Shown piece after piece: positions 24,000 through 31,749 of a DNA stretch of 41,382 bases (its first letter is position 1; each line of letters opens with the position of its first letter). The stretch comes from Candidatus Palauibacter denitrificans. Its GTDB lineage: Bacteria; Gemmatimonadota; Gemmatimonadetes; Palauibacterales; Palauibacteraceae. The stretch is taken from positions 1 to 41,382 of the forward strand of contig VXMQ01000149.1 of assembly GCA_009841015.1 (NCBI GenBank), in the 5' to 3' direction. Both the position numbers and the translations under genes were made by a program. The notes under the pieces are model-generated. The model did not search any database. It was given only the letters and a program-made list of their open reading frames with translations, and was not told where the DNA came from.

Positions 24000-24446
24000 C
24001 TATTCGGCCGCCTCGGCGCAGGCCTTCACGGCATCGAGGTCCGCCGCGATCGCCTTGGCGATCACGCTCTTCATGAGAGGCGTGGTGAGCCGGGCGATGA
24101 GCTTGTGGGGCCGCGCCTCCATCACCATGGCCAGCCGCGTCCCGCGTCCATCCGAGTCCGGTTCGACGGTGAAGATCGTGTCCCAGATCGTACCGCCCGC
24201 GTCGGACACGAAGCGAACCCGCTCGTCCTGCACGTATTCGGTCACCTCCAGCTCCGTGGTCGCCCGTCGGCTCCCCATCAGGCGCGTCTCCCGGAAGCGG
24301 GCGCCCACGCCTGTCCTCGTCTCCGACAGGAACTCCACGTGCTCGATGTGCGGCACGGCCCTGGAAAAGTTGGAGATGTCGGCGACGGTCGAGAAAACGA
24401 CGCCGACCGGAGCGTCGATGGTACGGCTGAGTTCGGTGCGCGTCAT
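24000..24446 (-). CDS. SRPBCC (START/polyketide-cyclase-like) protein
   Basis: This 148-aa cytoplasmic protein is of the SRPBCC superfamily, whose members bind hydrophobic ligands in a helix-grip pocket. The opening [20 protein letters not shown] and [20 protein letters not shown] is the standard pattern. Then follow [40 protein letters not shown] and [20 protein letters not shown]. The long C-terminal helix ([24 protein letters not shown]) completes the fold. No catalytic residue can be assigned. It is the first gene of the leftward unit and diverges from DUF2461 across 91 bp containing a dyad AGGTAT-N14-ATACCT (24484-24509). Confidence 0.87.
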   Translation of the reverse strand: MTRTELSRTIDAPVGVVFSTVADISNFSRAVPHIEHVEFLSETRTGVGARFRETRLMGSRRATTELEVTEYVQDERVRFVSDAGGTIWDTIFTVEPDSDGRGTRLAMVMEARPHKLIARLTTPLMKSVIAKAIAADLDAVKACAEAAE

Positions 24447-24483
24447 GGCATCCCTCTGCTTGCCTGCTTTGGGCCGACTTCAT

Positions 24484-24509
24484 AGGTATCGGCCCCGCTC
24501 ATCATACCT
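24484..24509. promoter_or_regulatory. Dyad in the SRPBCC / DUF2461 divergent promoter region
   Basis: AGGTAT and ATACCT form a perfect 6-bp inverted repeat with a 14-bp spacer, centred between two divergent starts (24446 and 24538). It could be an operator controlling both genes. Arms this short also occur by chance. Confidence 0.25.
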
Positions 24510-24537
24510 GTCTCTCCAGCCGACGAGCCACCTTGCG

Positions 24538-25224
24538 ATGACCGCAGCCTACTTCACGCCCGACACCTTCAGCTTCCTGAGCGAGTTGGCCGCGAACAAC
24601 GACCGCGAGTGGTTTCTCGCCAACAAGTCGCGGTACGAGGCGGACGTCAAGGATCCGGCGCTCCGTTTCATCTCCGATTTCGCCGTGCGCCTCGAGGAGA
24701 TCAGCCCCCACTTTCGCGCGGACCCGAGGGCGAACGGCGGCTCGCTCTTCCGTATCTACCGCGACACCCGCTTCTCAAGGGACAAGAGCCCGTACAAGAT
24801 CCACACCGGCATCCAGTTCCGGCACGAGGCGGGCAAAGACGCCCACGCCCCCGGCTTCTACCTGCACATCCAGCCCGGGCACTGCTTCACGGGTTGCGGT
24901 TCCTGGCGCCCTGGCGGGCCGGCCCTCCGGAAGATCCGCGAGTCCATCGACGAGGATCCGGAGGCCTGGAAGCGGGCATCGCGCGACCCCGGTTTTCGCG
25001 GGACCTTCGAACTCTCGGGCGACTCGCTCGTCCGGGCCCCGCAGGGCTTCAGCGTGGACCATCCGCTGATCGAGGACCTGCGCCGCAAGGACTTCATCGC
25101 CGTGGTGCAACTGGGCGAAGATGACCTGATGTCGGACGATTTCCTCGACACGTTTACCGCCCTGTGCCGCACCGCCGCCCCGTTCCAGCGTTGGCTGTGC
25201 CGGGCGACCCGCGTCGCGTACTGA
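24538..25224 (+). CDS. DUF2461 family protein
   Basis: This 228-aa protein is of the DUF2461 family (TIGR02453). It starts MTAAYFTPDTFSFLSELAAN and continues NDREWFLANKSRYEADVKDP, the family's opening signature. The conserved centre is SLFRIYRDTRFSRDKSPYKI, followed by HTGIQFRH and PGFYLHIQPGHCFTGCGSW, with VDHPLIEDLRRKDFIAVVQL near the end. The function is unknown. The ATG at 24538 is used because the domain begins at once; the long upstream extension is antisense to the SRPBCC gene. A decayed second copy of its last third lies at about 27677-27940. A GC hairpin directly follows the stop. Confidence 0.92.
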   Translation: MTAAYFTPDTFSFLSELAANNDREWFLANKSRYEADVKDPALRFISDFAVRLEEISPHFRADPRANGGSLFRIYRDTRFSRDKSPYKIHTGIQFRHEAGKDAHAPGFYLHIQPGHCFTGCGSWRPGGPALRKIRESIDEDPEAWKRASRDPGFRGTFELSGDSLVRAPQGFSVDHPLIEDLRRKDFIAVVQLGEDDLMSDDFLDTFTALCRTAAPFQRWLCRATRVAY

Positions 25225-25243
25225 GGCCGGTAGCCAACCGGCC
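25225..25243. terminator. GC hairpin between convergent genes
   Basis: GGCCGGT-AGCCA-ACCGGCC forms a perfect 7-bp stem with a 5-nt loop immediately after the DUF2461 stop. It lies between that gene and the convergent cluster ending at 25275. There is no T-run, but position and stability suit a bidirectional transcription end in a GC-rich genome. Confidence 0.5.
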
Positions 25244-25274
25244 CGGCTCTAGCGTCTGACCCGAATCACGGTCT

Positions 25275-26129
25275 TCAGGGAATCGTCGGGTTCGGGTACG
25301 GGGGGACTCGCATCAGCCCCGGGATCCCGAACGAGCGCGACACGCCGATCACGATCTCGACGTTGGCGTTCCCTTCGTCCCATTCGTCGAGCCTCGTGGC
25401 GAGGCCGAAGTCGAGGACGCTCCAGTTGCCGACCTGGAAGCGAGTACCGATCTCCGCCCAGACCCGCGCTCGCCCCGCGGAAACCGGAACCTCCACGTAG
25501 AGGTCGGCCAGGATCGCACGGCTGAACAGTCCCAGGGGGTAATCCGCGCCGAAGCCGAAGCGCCAGTAGTCGCCGCCGTCGGCCTCGCCGGCCATCCGGT
25601 AACCGCCGTTACCGTGCAGGCGGAGTCGACCCAGGGAGCGCGTGGCGATTCCCGTCACGCCGAACTGCCAGTCGTCGTGGGCGATGGCACCGGCGCCCGG
25701 CGTACTCGCGTCGAGGCGCACGGCGACGGCGGGGAGCGAGACCGTCTCGCGGGCCAGTCCGTACAGGAGGTGGGCGGATGCGGCCTCGATCCCGCCGTCC
25801 GTCGTGTCCGCAGACGAGCGTTCGACGCCACCCTCGATCTCAACCCCCATCTGTCCGTTGCGGAACAGCCCCATCTTGAACTCGAGCAGACCGAGCAAGC
25901 CGCGGTCGCCCTCTCCCAGAGAGCTGCGGAGCCCACTTTGGAACTCCCACTCCCGGAACTTGATGGGGTAGGCATCCTCGACGCGTGTCGGGCGGTCGAG
26001 TTCGGCGGCGCGAAAGTCCTCTTGAGCGGCGACCGGCGCGGGAAGGGCGGCGGCTCCCAGCCCCAGTGTGATCGTCGCCGGGACGCCCCATATGGCGGTC
26101 GCCACGACACTCCTTGCGATGGCCCTCAC
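25275..26129 (-). CDS. Outer-membrane barrel protein of unknown substrate (phenol-degradation MetA-like type)
   Basis: This 284-aa protein starts at GTG 26129, overlapping the upstream stop by four bases. The signal peptide (VVATAIWGVPATITLGLGAA...APVAAQ) leads to a mature protein with many short amphipathic strands. These include IKFREWEFQSGLRSSLGEGD, LLEFKMGLFRNGQMGVEIEG, WRFGFGADYPLG and VWAEIGTRFQVGNWSVLDFG, ending in NVEIVIGVSRSFGIPGLMRV. This is the pattern of small transporter-like barrels annotated as MetA-pathway or CopB-like proteins. The final strand is followed by a proline-rich tail rather than ending in an aromatic residue. The substrate is unknown. It closes a three-gene cluster with a lipoprotein and a His/Cys-containing secreted protein, which hints at metal handling, but nothing proves it. 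Confidence 0.6.
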   Translation of the reverse strand: MRAIARSVVATAIWGVPATITLGLGAAALPAPVAAQEDFRAAELDRPTRVEDAYPIKFREWEFQSGLRSSLGEGDRGLLGLLEFKMGLFRNGQMGVEIEGGVERSSADTTDGGIEAASAHLLYGLARETVSLPAVAVRLDASTPGAGAIAHDDWQFGVTGIATRSLGRLRLHGNGGYRMAGEADGGDYWRFGFGADYPLGLFSRAILADLYVEVPVSAGRARVWAEIGTRFQVGNWSVLDFGLATRLDEWDEGNANVEIVIGVSRSFGIPGLMRVPPYPNPTIP

Positions 26130-27223
26130 CGGACACCTCCCCCCGAGACGCCGGCTGGCCGGCCCGGTCGGGGTACGGGAAGGGGTCGCATGAACTCGCC
26201 CATCGGAGCCATCCGCGCCTCCGGGTGCCCCTGCGGCAGCCACCGTCCCGTTGGAAGCTCGGTCGGGACCCGCATCGCCCCGTCGCTCATGTGATGGTCC
26301 CCGCCCATCGGCATCGCGGGTGCTTCGACTGTGTCCTGGCCCGCGTAGACCATCTGCCTCCGCAGGCGCTCGATTTCCACCGCCTTCTCCGACAGGGAGT
26401 AGGAAGGCTCGGCCATGATGTCGTTCACCACATCGTGCATCATGTGGAGGTTGTCGAAGATGTGCGCGGCGGCCGGGAGCAGGCGCGAGAAGCGCGGCGC
26501 GACCTCGGCCGTGAGCGGCATGACGTGCGGAAGTTCCAGGAGGACGGAGTCCGTGAAGACGTCGATCACCCGGTCGAGTTCCTCGCGCCGACGATCCGGG
26601 TCGGTCTCCATCAGCGCCTCGTACACGGCCGCGTGGTGCCAGTGATACGCCCACAGAATCCCGTTGATGTCGGGATACGCGCTGCGGAAGTTGCCGGCCC
26701 ACTCGCCGCCCCCCTCCATGAAGCGATGTCCGTAGCCGCGCGTGGAGAACGCCGCCTCCGTCTCGGACAGGTAGTATGCGATGGCCCGCTCTCCGGCCGT
26801 TCGTTTATCGGTGATCCGGTTGTCCGTGAGGATGTCGTAGAGCTGGGAGTGCAGCATGTGCGCCCAGTCCATCGACTGGGCGGTTTCGAACGCGAGCCGC
26901 GTCCAGCGGGGTGCGATGATCTCTGCGGGCGGCTCGAACTTCGGCGGATCGGCGACGTACGCCCGCACCCGAGTCTCGAACTCGGACATCCGTGCGGGCG
27001 TGTCCTGCCCCGGGCTCATCAGGATCTCATAGGCGGCGAAGTGAGTGAAGTGCGCGGCGTAAAATGATCGAGCCGCCTCTTCGTACGTGTCGTAGAACGC
27101 AAAATTGTACGGTGCGGCCAAGCGGTAGACGTCGTTGCGCTGCGCCGATCCGCAGGCGGCTGCGGCGAACGCGACGAACCCGACGAGCCCTGCGGGACGC
27201 CGGGCAAGATGTGTGGATGGCAT
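26126..27223 (-). CDS. Histidine-rich helical lipoprotein, family not recognised
   Basis: This 365-aa protein has a start at ATG 27223 that puts a lipoprotein signal at the N-terminus (LVGFVAFAAAAC, lipobox AAAC). The mature protein is mostly helical. Histidines sit in likely helices: FYAAHFTHFAAYE, WAHMLHSQLYD, AYHWHHAAVYEAL and HIFDNLHMMHDVVNDIM, with GGDHHMSDG near the end. Such clusters suggest metal or haem binding, but I recognise no family motif. The C-terminus is proline-rich and probably disordered. The stop overlaps the next gene's GTG. It follows the small His/Cys protein by 82 bp, and the three genes look like one envelope operon. I do not assign a function. Confidence 0.7.
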   Translation of the reverse strand: MPSTHLARRPAGLVGFVAFAAAACGSAQRNDVYRLAAPYNFAFYDTYEEAARSFYAAHFTHFAAYEILMSPGQDTPARMSEFETRVRAYVADPPKFEPPAEIIAPRWTRLAFETAQSMDWAHMLHSQLYDILTDNRITDKRTAGERAIAYYLSETEAAFSTRGYGHRFMEGGGEWAGNFRSAYPDINGILWAYHWHHAAVYEALMETDPDRRREELDRVIDVFTDSVLLELPHVMPLTAEVAPRFSRLLPAAAHIFDNLHMMHDVVNDIMAEPSYSLSEKAVEIERLRRQMVYAGQDTVEAPAMPMGGDHHMSDGAMRVPTELPTGRWLPQGHPEARMAPMGEFMRPLPVPRPGRPAGVSGGGVR

Positions 27224-27305
27224 GGCATGCCCCTCACCTGAACGATGACACTCCGCCACGGCCCGCCATCGCGGCGGCGGTCGCGGCGCCAGTTGGACTA
27301 CGCGC

Positions 27306-27632
27306 TCAGACGGTTCTTGGAGGGGGCGTGTCCGGAGAGGCGAGCGAAGGAATCGGGGCCACGCTGCTCTGAAGCGCGGGATCCCATGCCTGCGAAAAGG
27401 AGCGGAAGCCGGCCCTGGTCTCCGCGAGCGACGCCAGCAGCACGACAGTGCACGCCATGAGCGCGTGGCAATCTCCCGGCGTTGCCGCCTCGTCACCTCC
27501 GGCGGGGGTCAACGCCGCGGCGATCGCATGGTTGTGCGACGAATGTTCGTGGGAACCCACCTGGCAGAGCGGGGCGCGCACGTATGGCAAGACGACGGCG
27601 ATCAGCAGCAGGGAGATGGCAAACCGGCGCAT
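27306..27632 (-). CDS. Small secreted His/Cys protein
   Basis: This 108-aa protein has an N-terminal signal peptide or membrane segment (RRFAISLLLIAVVLPYVRAP). It is followed by LCQVGSHEHSSHNHA and then DCHALMACTVVLLASLAETR. Paired Cys and His residues around an HxHSSHNH cluster, then CHALMAC, resemble small metal-responsive secreted proteins that accompany metal-efflux or copper genes. The family is not recognised with certainty. It is upstream of the histidine-rich lipoprotein on the same strand, 82 bp away, and is probably the first gene of that cluster. Its start lies about 45 bp from the decayed DUF2461 copy. Confidence 0.6.
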   Translation of the reverse strand: MRRFAISLLLIAVVLPYVRAPLCQVGSHEHSSHNHAIAAALTPAGGDEAATPGDCHALMACTVVLLASLAETRAGFRSFSQAWDPALQSSVAPIPSLASPDTPPPRTV

Positions 27633-27676
27633 GGCCGCAGTCTACCGGACCATCGTCGCCCTGTCGATGCCCGGGA

Positions 27677-27974
27677 CCGGAGGCTTGGAGCGGGCATCGC
27701 GCGACCCAGGTTTTTGCGGGACCTTCGAACTCTCGGGCGACTCGCTGGGCTGGGCCCCTCAGGGCGTCAGCGTGGACCATCCGCTGATCGAGGACCTGCG
27801 CGCAAGGACTTCATCGCGGTCGTGCAATTGGACGAAGACGAGCTTGTGTCGGACGACTTCCTCGACAGATTCACCGCCCTGTGCCGCTCCGCCGCCCCGT
27901 TCCAGCGCTGGCTGTGCCGAGCGACCGGCGTCTTGTACCAGGAAGATAGCCAGGCAGGTTGCTCCCGCGCGTGA
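27677..27974 (+). pseudogene. Decayed duplicate of the DUF2461 3' end
   Basis: This stretch closely matches 24958-25223, the last third of the intact DUF2461 gene (about 85-90% by eye over some 260 bp). The translated segment ERASRDPGFCGTFELSGDSL is followed by VSVDHPLIEDL in one frame. A lost base near 27800 (GCGCGCAAGG against GCGCCGCAAGG) moves the rest, KDFIAVVQLDEDELVSDDFL and FQRWLCRATGVLYQ, into another frame. It has no start and no N-terminal two thirds, so it cannot be functional. Together with the intact gene it brackets the three-gene envelope cluster as direct repeats. Confidence 0.85.
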
Positions 27975-28001
27975 ACCCTGGAGCTGTTCGAGGCCGTGGG
28001 T

Positions 28002-28421
28002 TCAGTCCGACAGCCGCTTGGCGAACGCCCGCGGCGTGAGAATCGCCACCGGAGAGTCCGGGGCGAAAGCGAGCAGGTCTTCGTCGCCTGTGACCAGCGC
28101 GTCGGCGCGCGCTGCCACAGCCACCTCGAGGAAGATGCGGTCGAAGGGGTCGCGGCACTCCGGGACGGGAGGCGGTTCACCGACGTCGACCGATTCGCAG
28201 TAGGGCAGATAGTCCGCCAGCAGTTCCTCGCGCTCCGCCGCGGCGAGGCGGAACTTCCGATAGCACAGTACACGGACCAGCTCGGATACGGTGTCGCGGC
28301 TCGCGAGCGGCAGAATCGCCCCCGACCGCCAGGCCTCACGCAGCCAGGATACCGTTCCCTTCGGGAAGAGAAGCGCGGATACGAGGACGTTCGTGTCGAG
28401 AACGGTGCGGGCCGGCGTCAT
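28002..28421 (-). CDS. PIN-domain ribonuclease toxin (VapC-like)
   Basis: This 139-aa PIN-domain protein is of the TIGR00305-like putative toxin group. Acidic catalytic residues are visible: D9 in TVLDTNVLVSALLF, E47 in RDTVSELVRVL, D91 or D94 in CRDPFDRIFLEVA, and D113/D115 in LVTGDEDLLAF. Such enzymes cut RNA, often tRNA or rRNA, when freed from their antitoxin. The start overlaps the stop of the AbrB-type antitoxin gene as ATGA, the usual antitoxin-first order. Length and motifs are intact, so the module may be active. The RNA target is unknown. Confidence 0.88.
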   Translation of the reverse strand: MTPARTVLDTNVLVSALLFPKGTVSWLREAWRSGAILPLASRDTVSELVRVLCYRKFRLAAAEREELLADYLPYCESVDVGEPPPVPECRDPFDRIFLEVAVAARADALVTGDEDLLAFAPDSPVAILTPRAFAKRLSD

Positions 28422-28642
28422 TCAGCCCGATGCGCCCACGCGACGGCGTCCGCCACGTCCGCATCGGACAACCTCAGTTCGGCCAGCTTTGCCCGCACCG
28501 CGTCCGCACGTGTCAGCCGCACGGGCGTCAGCACGATGCGTCCATTCTCCTCGGTGACGTCGAAGTACTCCGTGTTCGGAAAACCCGAGATCACCGCCTT
28601 CGGAAGCGTCAACTGGTTCTTGGATGTCAGCTTGGCGAGCAT
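28418..28642 (-). CDS. AbrB/MazE-type antitoxin
   Basis: This 74-aa antitoxin has an N-terminal swapped-hairpin DNA-binding domain, LAKLTSKNQLTLPKAVISGF then EYFDVTEENGRIVLTPVRL. The SKNQLTLPK stretch is the AbrB signature. The short helical C-terminus (TRADAVRAKLAELRLSDADV) probably wraps the PIN toxin. AGGAAAG/GAAGG precede the ATG. Upstream lies an AT-rich dyad, TGTA-N8-TACA (28660-28675), a plausible autoregulatory operator. The stop overlaps the toxin start. Confidence 0.87.
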   Translation of the reverse strand: MLAKLTSKNQLTLPKAVISGFPNTEYFDVTEENGRIVLTPVRLTRADAVRAKLAELRLSDADVADAVAWAHRAE

Positions 28643-28659
28643 GGCATGGCCTTCTTTCC

Positions 28660-28675
28660 TGTAAGTAAGAATACA
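28660..28675 (-). promoter_or_regulatory. Operator-like dyad upstream of the AbrB-PIN pair
   Basis: TGTA-N8-TACA lies 17 to 33 bp upstream of the antitoxin ATG in a locally AT-rich patch. Autorepression by the AbrB-type antitoxin would place an operator here. The arms are only four bases long, so confidence is low. Confidence 0.3.
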
Positions 28676-28781
28676 AGGAAAGCATACGCGGACCCGGCTC
28701 CACCGTTCAAGTGGTGCAGGGGGGTGCCGTTGTCTTGCTACCGCTCTCGCGCGCCGGCATCAACTGGCGCGTCTGCAGCAA

Positions 28782-31070
28782 CTAGCGGGCGGGCATGAAG
28801 AAGGCGTCGTTGTCGGTGATGACGGGGCCGCGGCCGATGTAGCGCGTCAGGTCCCCCTCGGCCATCGCCACATAGCCGGCGATGGCTTCCGGGGGTCCGA
28901 GATCCCGGACGACGGTCGGGTTGGCGGCCGCCCGCGCGAGCACCGACTGCATCACGACGGGCGAAATCGGTTCCCGCGTGGCGACGACGTAACTGTGCGT
29001 CGATCCGGTGGACCACAGCACCATGTTGGGAAAGATGTCCCAGACGGTCCTCAGGATGTCCCGATAGTCGTTTTCGCGGACGCCGTGGATCGGGATCCAC
29101 TGCATGAAGACGCCATCCTCGGCGAGCCGGCGCTCGATCAACTGGTAGAACTCGCTCGTGAACAGCGCCCATGAACTCGCGTTCGCCGGGTGCGTCGCGT
29201 CCACCGAGATGATGTCGTACGACGCCTCCGTCCGGAGCAGGAAGTTCCGCCCGTCCTCCACATGCAGCTGCAGCCGCTCGCTGTCGAGAACGTTGTAGTT
29301 CTCCTCCGAATAGACGGCGGCCGCCTCCATCATCTCGGGAGAGAGGTCCACCGCGTCGATGACGGGGATGTCGTGCGTGTTCATCGTCCCGGTGGCGATC
29401 CCGTTGCCGAAGCTGAGGACCAGGGCGTTGCGGGCGCCGGGCCGGAGCAGCGGCGGAAGGTGTCCGAGCAGCCGGAACGCCGACATGCTCGCGCGGTCCG
29501 TCGGCACTTCGTCGCGCCCGTTGACGAAAGAGATCTTGTAGTTGTCCTCCGGGACCTCGAGTACGGCGACGGTCGTCTCCACGCCCTCCTTGTAGAAGAT
29601 GAGCCGGTCGACCTCCGTGTAGTACGAGCCGAGATAGAAGCCGGTGGGGAGGACCGCGACGGCCACGACCGTGGCCACCACCGCGCCCGCCGGCGCGAAG
29701 CGCAGCGCCCGCCGGCCCCCGCGGTCGAAGCGCAGCGCCGCGGCTCCGAGCGCGAGGTTCAGCACCGCGAGCGCCACCGTCGTGTTGCGGAGTCCGAGGA
29801 CGGGCACGAGCACGAACCCCGATCCGAGCGAGCCGGCGATGGCTCCCAGCGTATTGAACGCGTTCACGCGGCCGATGCGAAGCCCCACGGCCTGCGCCCG
29901 CTCGCGTGTGTACAGGCTCCCGACGACGGGGAACAGGGTCCCGAGAAGGACGGTGGGAGGAAAGAGCGTCACGAAGGCGATGAGGAACTCGTAGGCGACC
30001 GTGTAGCCGCCGAACCAGTCATCGAGGTGGAGCGCGGGGAGTCGCGCGAAGGCGTGGAGGATGAGGACGGCCAGCAGTCCGATCGCGAGCTGGATCGCCC
30101 CGAAGTGCCTCAGCGTCGCCCGTCTCCGCCGCAGGACCCAGCTCCCGCCGGCGCCGCCGAGCGCGAGCCCGGCAAGGAAGACCGTCAGCATGAGCGAGAA
30201 CGAGTACGCCGCGTGCGAGGAGTGGACATAGAGGATCCGCGCCCACACCACCTCGTAGCCGAGCGCGATGAAGCCGGAGATGGCGTACGCGATCGCCACG
30301 TAGCGCAGCCCCCCGGCCGAGATCGGGAGCGCGTGAGCCGCGCGTCCGATAGCGGGTGCGGCCGCGGCATCCGTCACTCGGTCGCCTTGCCCCGGTGCCT
30401 CGCCCTCCCCGTTTGCCGCTGCCGCCGGCAGCGGGGCCCGGGCCAGCCGCATGAGCGCGAGCGCACCCGCCCCGACGAACAGGTTGATCGCCGCGCCGAG
30501 GAAGATCGTCTCCCGCGCGCCCAGGTACCGGAGGAAGACGAGCCCCGTGAGGACGCAGCCCAGGGCGGCGCCCGCCGTGTTCACGAGGTAGAGCCGCCCC
30601 ACGTCGCTCCCAACGCGCCCGCCGTGCGTCGCGTAGATCCGGCTCATGACGGGCAGCGTGGCCCCGATGAGGAAGGTCGTCGGCGTGAGCACGGCCAGGG
30701 AGAGGACGAGCCGGCCCAGCGTGAGCCAGAAGCCTCCGGCCGGGAGGGCGTTGCTGAGTCCCGGGTAGATCGCGTGCAGGGCCCCGAGCAGGAAGGGCGA
30801 CAGCGCGGCGAGGGCCGCAATCCCGACTTCAAGTGCCGCGTACGTGCGCAGGGGACGTGCGTGCGCGTCGATGTGCCTGCCCATCGCGTAGCTGCCCAGC
30901 GCGAGGCCGATCATGTAGGCCCCGATGACCGTGCTGTAGGCGTAAACGCTGACCCCGAACGTGAAGACGGACTGCCGCACCCAGGCGATCTGGTAGATCA
31001 GCCCGCTGACCCCCGACAGGAAGAAGAGGGCCAGCAGCGCGATCCGCCATATACGGCTATCGGACGTCAT
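28782..31070 (-). CDS. Spermidine-synthase-like methyltransferase fused to a multi-pass membrane domain
   Basis: This 762-aa protein starts at ATG 31070, directly before the first membrane helix (RIALLALFFLSGVSGLIYQI). The N-terminal part (about 1-460) has a dozen or more hydrophobic helices, including YSTVIGAYMIGLALGSYAMG and LTPTTFLIGATLPVMSRIYA, in the pattern of the spermidine-synthase-like transporter domain (MFS-related). The C-terminal part (about 520-760) is a Rossmann fold with ALVLSFGNGIATGTMNTHD, AVDLSPEMMEAAAVYSEENY, LHVEDGRNFLLR and YDIISVDATHPANASSWALF. The family is widespread and often misannotated as spermidine synthase; a polyamine role is not established for fused forms. 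The D-x-S in AVDLSPEM and VDATHP fit a SAM or aminopropyl-donor site. It stands alone. Confidence 0.9.
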   Translation of the reverse strand: MTSDSRIWRIALLALFFLSGVSGLIYQIAWVRQSVFTFGVSVYAYSTVIGAYMIGLALGSYAMGRHIDAHARPLRTYAALEVGIAALAALSPFLLGALHAIYPGLSNALPAGGFWLTLGRLVLSLAVLTPTTFLIGATLPVMSRIYATHGGRVGSDVGRLYLVNTAGAALGCVLTGLVFLRYLGARETIFLGAAINLFVGAGALALMRLARAPLPAAAANGEGEAPGQGDRVTDAAAAPAIGRAAHALPISAGGLRYVAIAYAISGFIALGYEVVWARILYVHSSHAAYSFSLMLTVFLAGLALGGAGGSWVLRRRRATLRHFGAIQLAIGLLAVLILHAFARLPALHLDDWFGGYTVAYEFLIAFVTLFPPTVLLGTLFPVVGSLYTRERAQAVGLRIGRVNAFNTLGAIAGSLGSGFVLVPVLGLRNTTVALAVLNLALGAAALRFDRGGRRALRFAPAGAVVATVVAVAVLPTGFYLGSYYTEVDRLIFYKEGVETTVAVLEVPEDNYKISFVNGRDEVPTDRASMSAFRLLGHLPPLLRPGARNALVLSFGNGIATGTMNTHDIPVIDAVDLSPEMMEAAAVYSEENYNVLDSERLQLHVEDGRNFLLRTEASYDIISVDATHPANASSWALFTSEFYQLIERRLAEDGVFMQWIPIHGVRENDYRDILRTVWDIFPNMVLWSTGSTHSYVVATREPISPVVMQSVLARAAANPTVVRDLGPPEAIAGYVAMAEGDLTRYIGRGPVITDNDAFFMPAR

Positions 31071-31299
31071 CGATCGGGGCATCCAGGTCGGTGGGCTCGT
31101 GCTGGACGGGAGATGAGGTGTCGGTCGGCGGCAACGTAGTCTGCCCGCCGGACAGTCGATAGCCCGACTCGGTTCGCTGTGCCGTCCTGACGGCGGGGGC
31201 TTCCGACCGTCTGGCCGCGCCCGGACTCGGACCACGGGTTTCGCAGATGCCGACCACCCGATGACCACCCGCCGACTCGAGGAGCGTCCGATGCGCACG

Positions 31300-31743
31300 A
31301 CAGCGATGACCCTGCGGACCGCGGCGTCACGAGCGTCTACGTCGTCGGCGAGGTCCACTACAACGACATACAGGCCTCGCAGGCCGTGGAGGAGGGGATC
31401 ATCCCGGGCCCCCGGATCGATGGGGGCGCACCACATGAAGCTGACGATCACCGACCGCGCGCGAGTGGGGCCCAGCAACGGCACCCCGTACGCGCCGGGC
31501 GAGAGCAACTACACGAAGGAGGAGATCGACGCGGCGGTGAGCGAACTGCATCGGCTCGGGATCGAGGCCACGGCACACGCGAACGGAGAATCCATCCGTC
31601 TGGCGGTCGAGGCGGGAGTCAACTCGATCCAGCACGGCGGGAACCTCAACGAGGAGCTGATGGACCTCATGGCGAGTCGTCAAGGTCGGCGGCCGCGACC
31701 AGTCCGCCCTCAGTTTCCGGTAGCGGTGCCCGTCAGGGGGTAG
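31300..31743 (+). pseudogene. Amidohydrolase remnant
   Basis: Two pieces of an imidazolonepropionase-like amidohydrolase lie in different frames. The first (about 31300-31420) reads RGVTSVYVVGEVHYNDIQAS then QAVEEGIIPGPRI, the usual start of the metal-dependent barrel. The second (about 31500-31675) reads YTKEEIDAAVSELHRLGIEA, TAHANGESIRLAVEAGVNSI and QHGGNLNEELMDLMA, containing the HANG and QHG histidines. The start, the metal-ligand HxH region, the sequence between the pieces and the C-terminus are missing. It is a decayed gene fragment. The 230 bp before it (31071-31300) show no gene. Confidence 0.75.
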
Positions 31744-31749
31744 CGGCGC

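Noticed and set aside
29190..31139. 649-residue plus-strand frame
   Set aside because: Antisense of the membrane-fused spermidine-synthase-like gene; composition is charged shadow.
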